Source: an uncultured Bacteriovoracaceae bacterium (GTDB lineage Bacteria; Bdellovibrionota; Bacteriovoracia; Bacteriovoracales; Bacteriovoracaceae). Taken from it: a stretch of DNA of 64,000 bases. The position numbers and the translations under genes were made by a program. The notes beneath the pieces are model-generated. The model had not been told where the DNA came from and made no database searches. It saw only the letters and a list, made by a program, of their open reading frames with translations. Positions 62,653-64,000 of the stretch are shown here, piece after piece (the first letter of the stretch is position 1; each line of letters begins with the position of its first letter). The stretch lies in the NCBI GenBank assembly GCA_937931205.1, contig CALHBF010000007.1, positions 1 to 64,000 on the forward strand, in the 5' to 3' direction.

Positions 62653-63660
62653 CTAATCATTAGATGAAAAAACCTGATGTTTAATGTCTTGGGCCTCATG
62701 CCATTTTAGACGAGGACCAAACTGAGAAACTACTTTGCTGGCAGCAAGAGAGGCAAGCTTCCCGCTTGAGGCATGTGTATGGCCATGAGTGATTCCGTAA
62801 AGGAAAGCTCCGGCGAACATATCTCCTGCTCCATTTGAATCGATCGCCTTGACTTTGTAGGGCTCGATATCAATAAAGGTATCTCCGTCAAAAATCATCG
62901 CACCATTTTCACCACGTGTAATCACAAAAGTACGAGCATGTTCTTTTAATTTTTCACGGGCAGTTAGGATATCAGTTGTATCAGTAAAGGCGAAAGCTTC
63001 TGACTCATTGGTAAAAAGTAGGTCTACCTTTTGCCCAATCATCTCCAGCATCCCTTCTTTGAAATACTTCACCATATTAACATCTGAGAAAGTCAAAGCA
63101 GTCTTGACGCCATTCTCTTCAGCAATTTTTCTCGCATACACAGCTGCTTCCTTACCAGTCGGCGAAGCAACCAAATAACCTTCCATATACATATATTTTG
63201 ACTGTGCAATGGCCTCTGGAACGATCTCAGAAACTGAAAGACTTGAAGAAACACCTAAATAGGTATTCATCGTTCTTTCTGCATCAGGCGTAATTAAAAC
63301 CAGACATTTTCCAGTCACACCATCTTCACGAGTCGTGCTTGAGAGATTTGATTCAATTCCGTTGTCTAACATATCCTGGTAATAAAGCTCTCCAATAGGA
63401 TCATTGGCCACCTTACAAGAATAAAAACCCTTACCGCCAAATTGTGCATTCGCAATAATAGAGTTTGCAGCTGAACCACCGCACTGTTGTTTTTTTAATT
63501 TCCCACTTAAAGCGCGCAAAAGAGCATTCTGTCTTTCTTCATCAACGAGAGTCATCAAACCCTTATCAATTCCCTGAGCTTTAAAAAAATCATCATTAAC
63601 TTCATGCTCCATGTCCATAAGGGCATTTCCAATGGCATATAAGTCATATTTCTTAGTCAT
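62653..63660 (-). CDS. PfkB-family sugar/adenosine kinase
   Basis: Ribokinase-like fold, 335 aa. Seen: the first PfkB signature GGSAANSIIANAQFGG (residues 62-77) and the second with the catalytic base NGAGDMFAGAFLYG (about 270-283). The N-terminal opening DLYAIGNALMDMEHEV resembles bacterial adenosine-kinase-like members; substrate could be adenosine or a sugar. It is upstream of asnS in an operon. AGGAG precedes the start (rc of GGCTCCTGC). Confidence 0.85.
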   Translation of the reverse strand: MTKKYDLYAIGNALMDMEHEVNDDFFKAQGIDKGLMTLVDEERQNALLRALSGKLKKQQCGGSAANSIIANAQFGGKGFYSCKVANDPIGELYYQDMLDNGIESNLSSTTREDGVTGKCLVLITPDAERTMNTYLGVSSSLSVSEIVPEAIAQSKYMYMEGYLVASPTGKEAAVYARKIAEENGVKTALTFSDVNMVKYFKEGMLEMIGQKVDLLFTNESEAFAFTDTTDILTAREKLKEHARTFVITRGENGAMIFDGDTFIDIEPYKVKAIDSNGAGDMFAGAFLYGITHGHTHASSGKLASLAASKVVSQFGPRLKWHEAQDIKHQVFSSND

Positions 63661-63714
63661 GTGGGCTCCTGCAAAATGAGGCCATACTTTAGTGGATTTT
63701 GAACAGTTGGGCCA

Positions 63715-64000
63715 TTATTTAAACATCAAATACACGTCATAACGGGTAGACTTGCCTTGATACTGTAAACATTCCCCATTGATTAGGGTCTGTGATAGTC
63801 GGGGCCGCTTAATCACTAGCCTTTTGAGGGCACGAGTCTGGGCCTTTTCGGCAATTTCCATGGCATCGAGGTCACTTCCCACTACTTCACGGAATATCCG
63901 CATCTCTTTTTTCGGGCCGGCCTTATGATTGGCATCCTCAAACATAGGATCAAAAAAAATCACATCATAAGGTGAGCAAGTCTCAAGAAAAGAAGCAGCA
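63715..64000 (-). CDS. rsmJ: RsmJ-like 16S rRNA methyltransferase, C-terminal part (cut by window edge)
   Basis: The visible part encodes the end of a SAM-dependent methyltransferase like RsmJ, which methylates G1516 of 16S rRNA. Seen: the catalytic DPMF motif (IFFDPMFED), GPKKEMRIFREVVGSDLDA, the basic-Arg-rich ALKRLVIKRPRLS, and the closing RYDVYLMF, all RsmJ-like. The reading frame stays open to base 64000 (AASFLETCSPYDV...), so the N-terminus lies beyond the window. Confidence 0.85.
   Translation of the reverse strand, partial: AASFLETCSPYDVIFFDPMFEDANHKAGPKKEMRIFREVVGSDLDAMEIAEKAQTRALKRLVIKRPRLSQTLINGECLQYQGKSTRYDVYLMFK

Overview
The window looks like a piece of chromosome from a low-GC, Gram-negative bacterium of the Bdellovibrionota, most likely the Bacteriovorax/Peredibacter side of that phylum. 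This is inferred from several things seen together: lipid A/LPS-core genes, the SpoVR-YeaH-PrkA operon, a PSP1/RicT-type protein in a tmk-holB-ricT cluster, a sigma-32-like factor, AT-rich codon use, and an unusually large number of small secreted proteins of unknown function. No rRNA, tRNA, CRISPR array, insertion sequence or prophage is visible. Genes are tightly packed and no gap exceeds 300 bases.

Layout. 1-3.7 kb: a large lipoprotein, a POT-family peptide transporter and a small secreted protein. 3.8-8.8 kb (minus strand): ferredoxin, PHA-granule-type protein, dUTPase, PNPase, ribosomal protein S15 and an RpoH-like sigma factor. 8.8-13.6 kb: a divergent pair of secreted proteins, one with TPR-like repeats, then an EamA transporter and an alpha/beta hydrolase. 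13.6-19.2 kb: spoVR-yeaH-prkA, with a PP2C phosphatase gene diverging from prkA. 19.3-25.7 kb (plus strand): M23 peptidase, secA, an acidic-repeat/YbjQ-like protein and a GlpD-like dehydrogenase. 25.7-29.5 kb: two divergent secreted proteins resembling Phytophthora GP42 transglutaminase elicitors, then a secreted pyroglutamyl-peptidase-like protein. 29.5-38.3 kb: FAD oxidoreductase, tex, three small secreted proteins, a SleB-like hydrolase, rmuC and a tyrosine recombinase. 38.3-43.8 kb (minus strand): a possible PilZ-like protein, a LolC/E-type permease and fadJ-fadI. 44-49.1 kb (minus strand): an LPS-core operon (heptosyltransferase, Kdo transferase) continuing into a Rossmann-like protein, a class III pilin-like peptide and an outer-membrane barrel protein. 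49.2-50.6 kb: sufE-hemB. 50.7-59.3 kb (plus strand): a GYF-like membrane protein, tmk, holB, ricT-like, sbcD and sbcC. 59.4-64 kb: a secreted zincin, a DUF417 protein, pfkB-type kinase-asnS and a truncated rsmJ.

Most of the window is housekeeping: mRNA turnover (pnp), translation (rpsO, asnS), secretion (secA), DNA replication and repair (holB, tmk, dut, sbcCD, rmuC), heme and Fe-S assembly, and fatty-acid oxidation. The accessory layer is secreted or envelope-associated: two transglutaminase-like proteins, a pyroglutamyl peptidase, a zinc protease, a SleB-type hydrolase and several unknowns. These would suit a predator or saprophyte that works on outside proteins and cell walls, but that role is inference.

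The most striking locus is 25.7-28.7 kb, where both paralogues keep the catalytic-cysteine region and a segment resembling the Pep-13 elicitor peptide. Second in interest are the LPS-pilin-barrel operon and several perfect hairpins that lack a U-tract.
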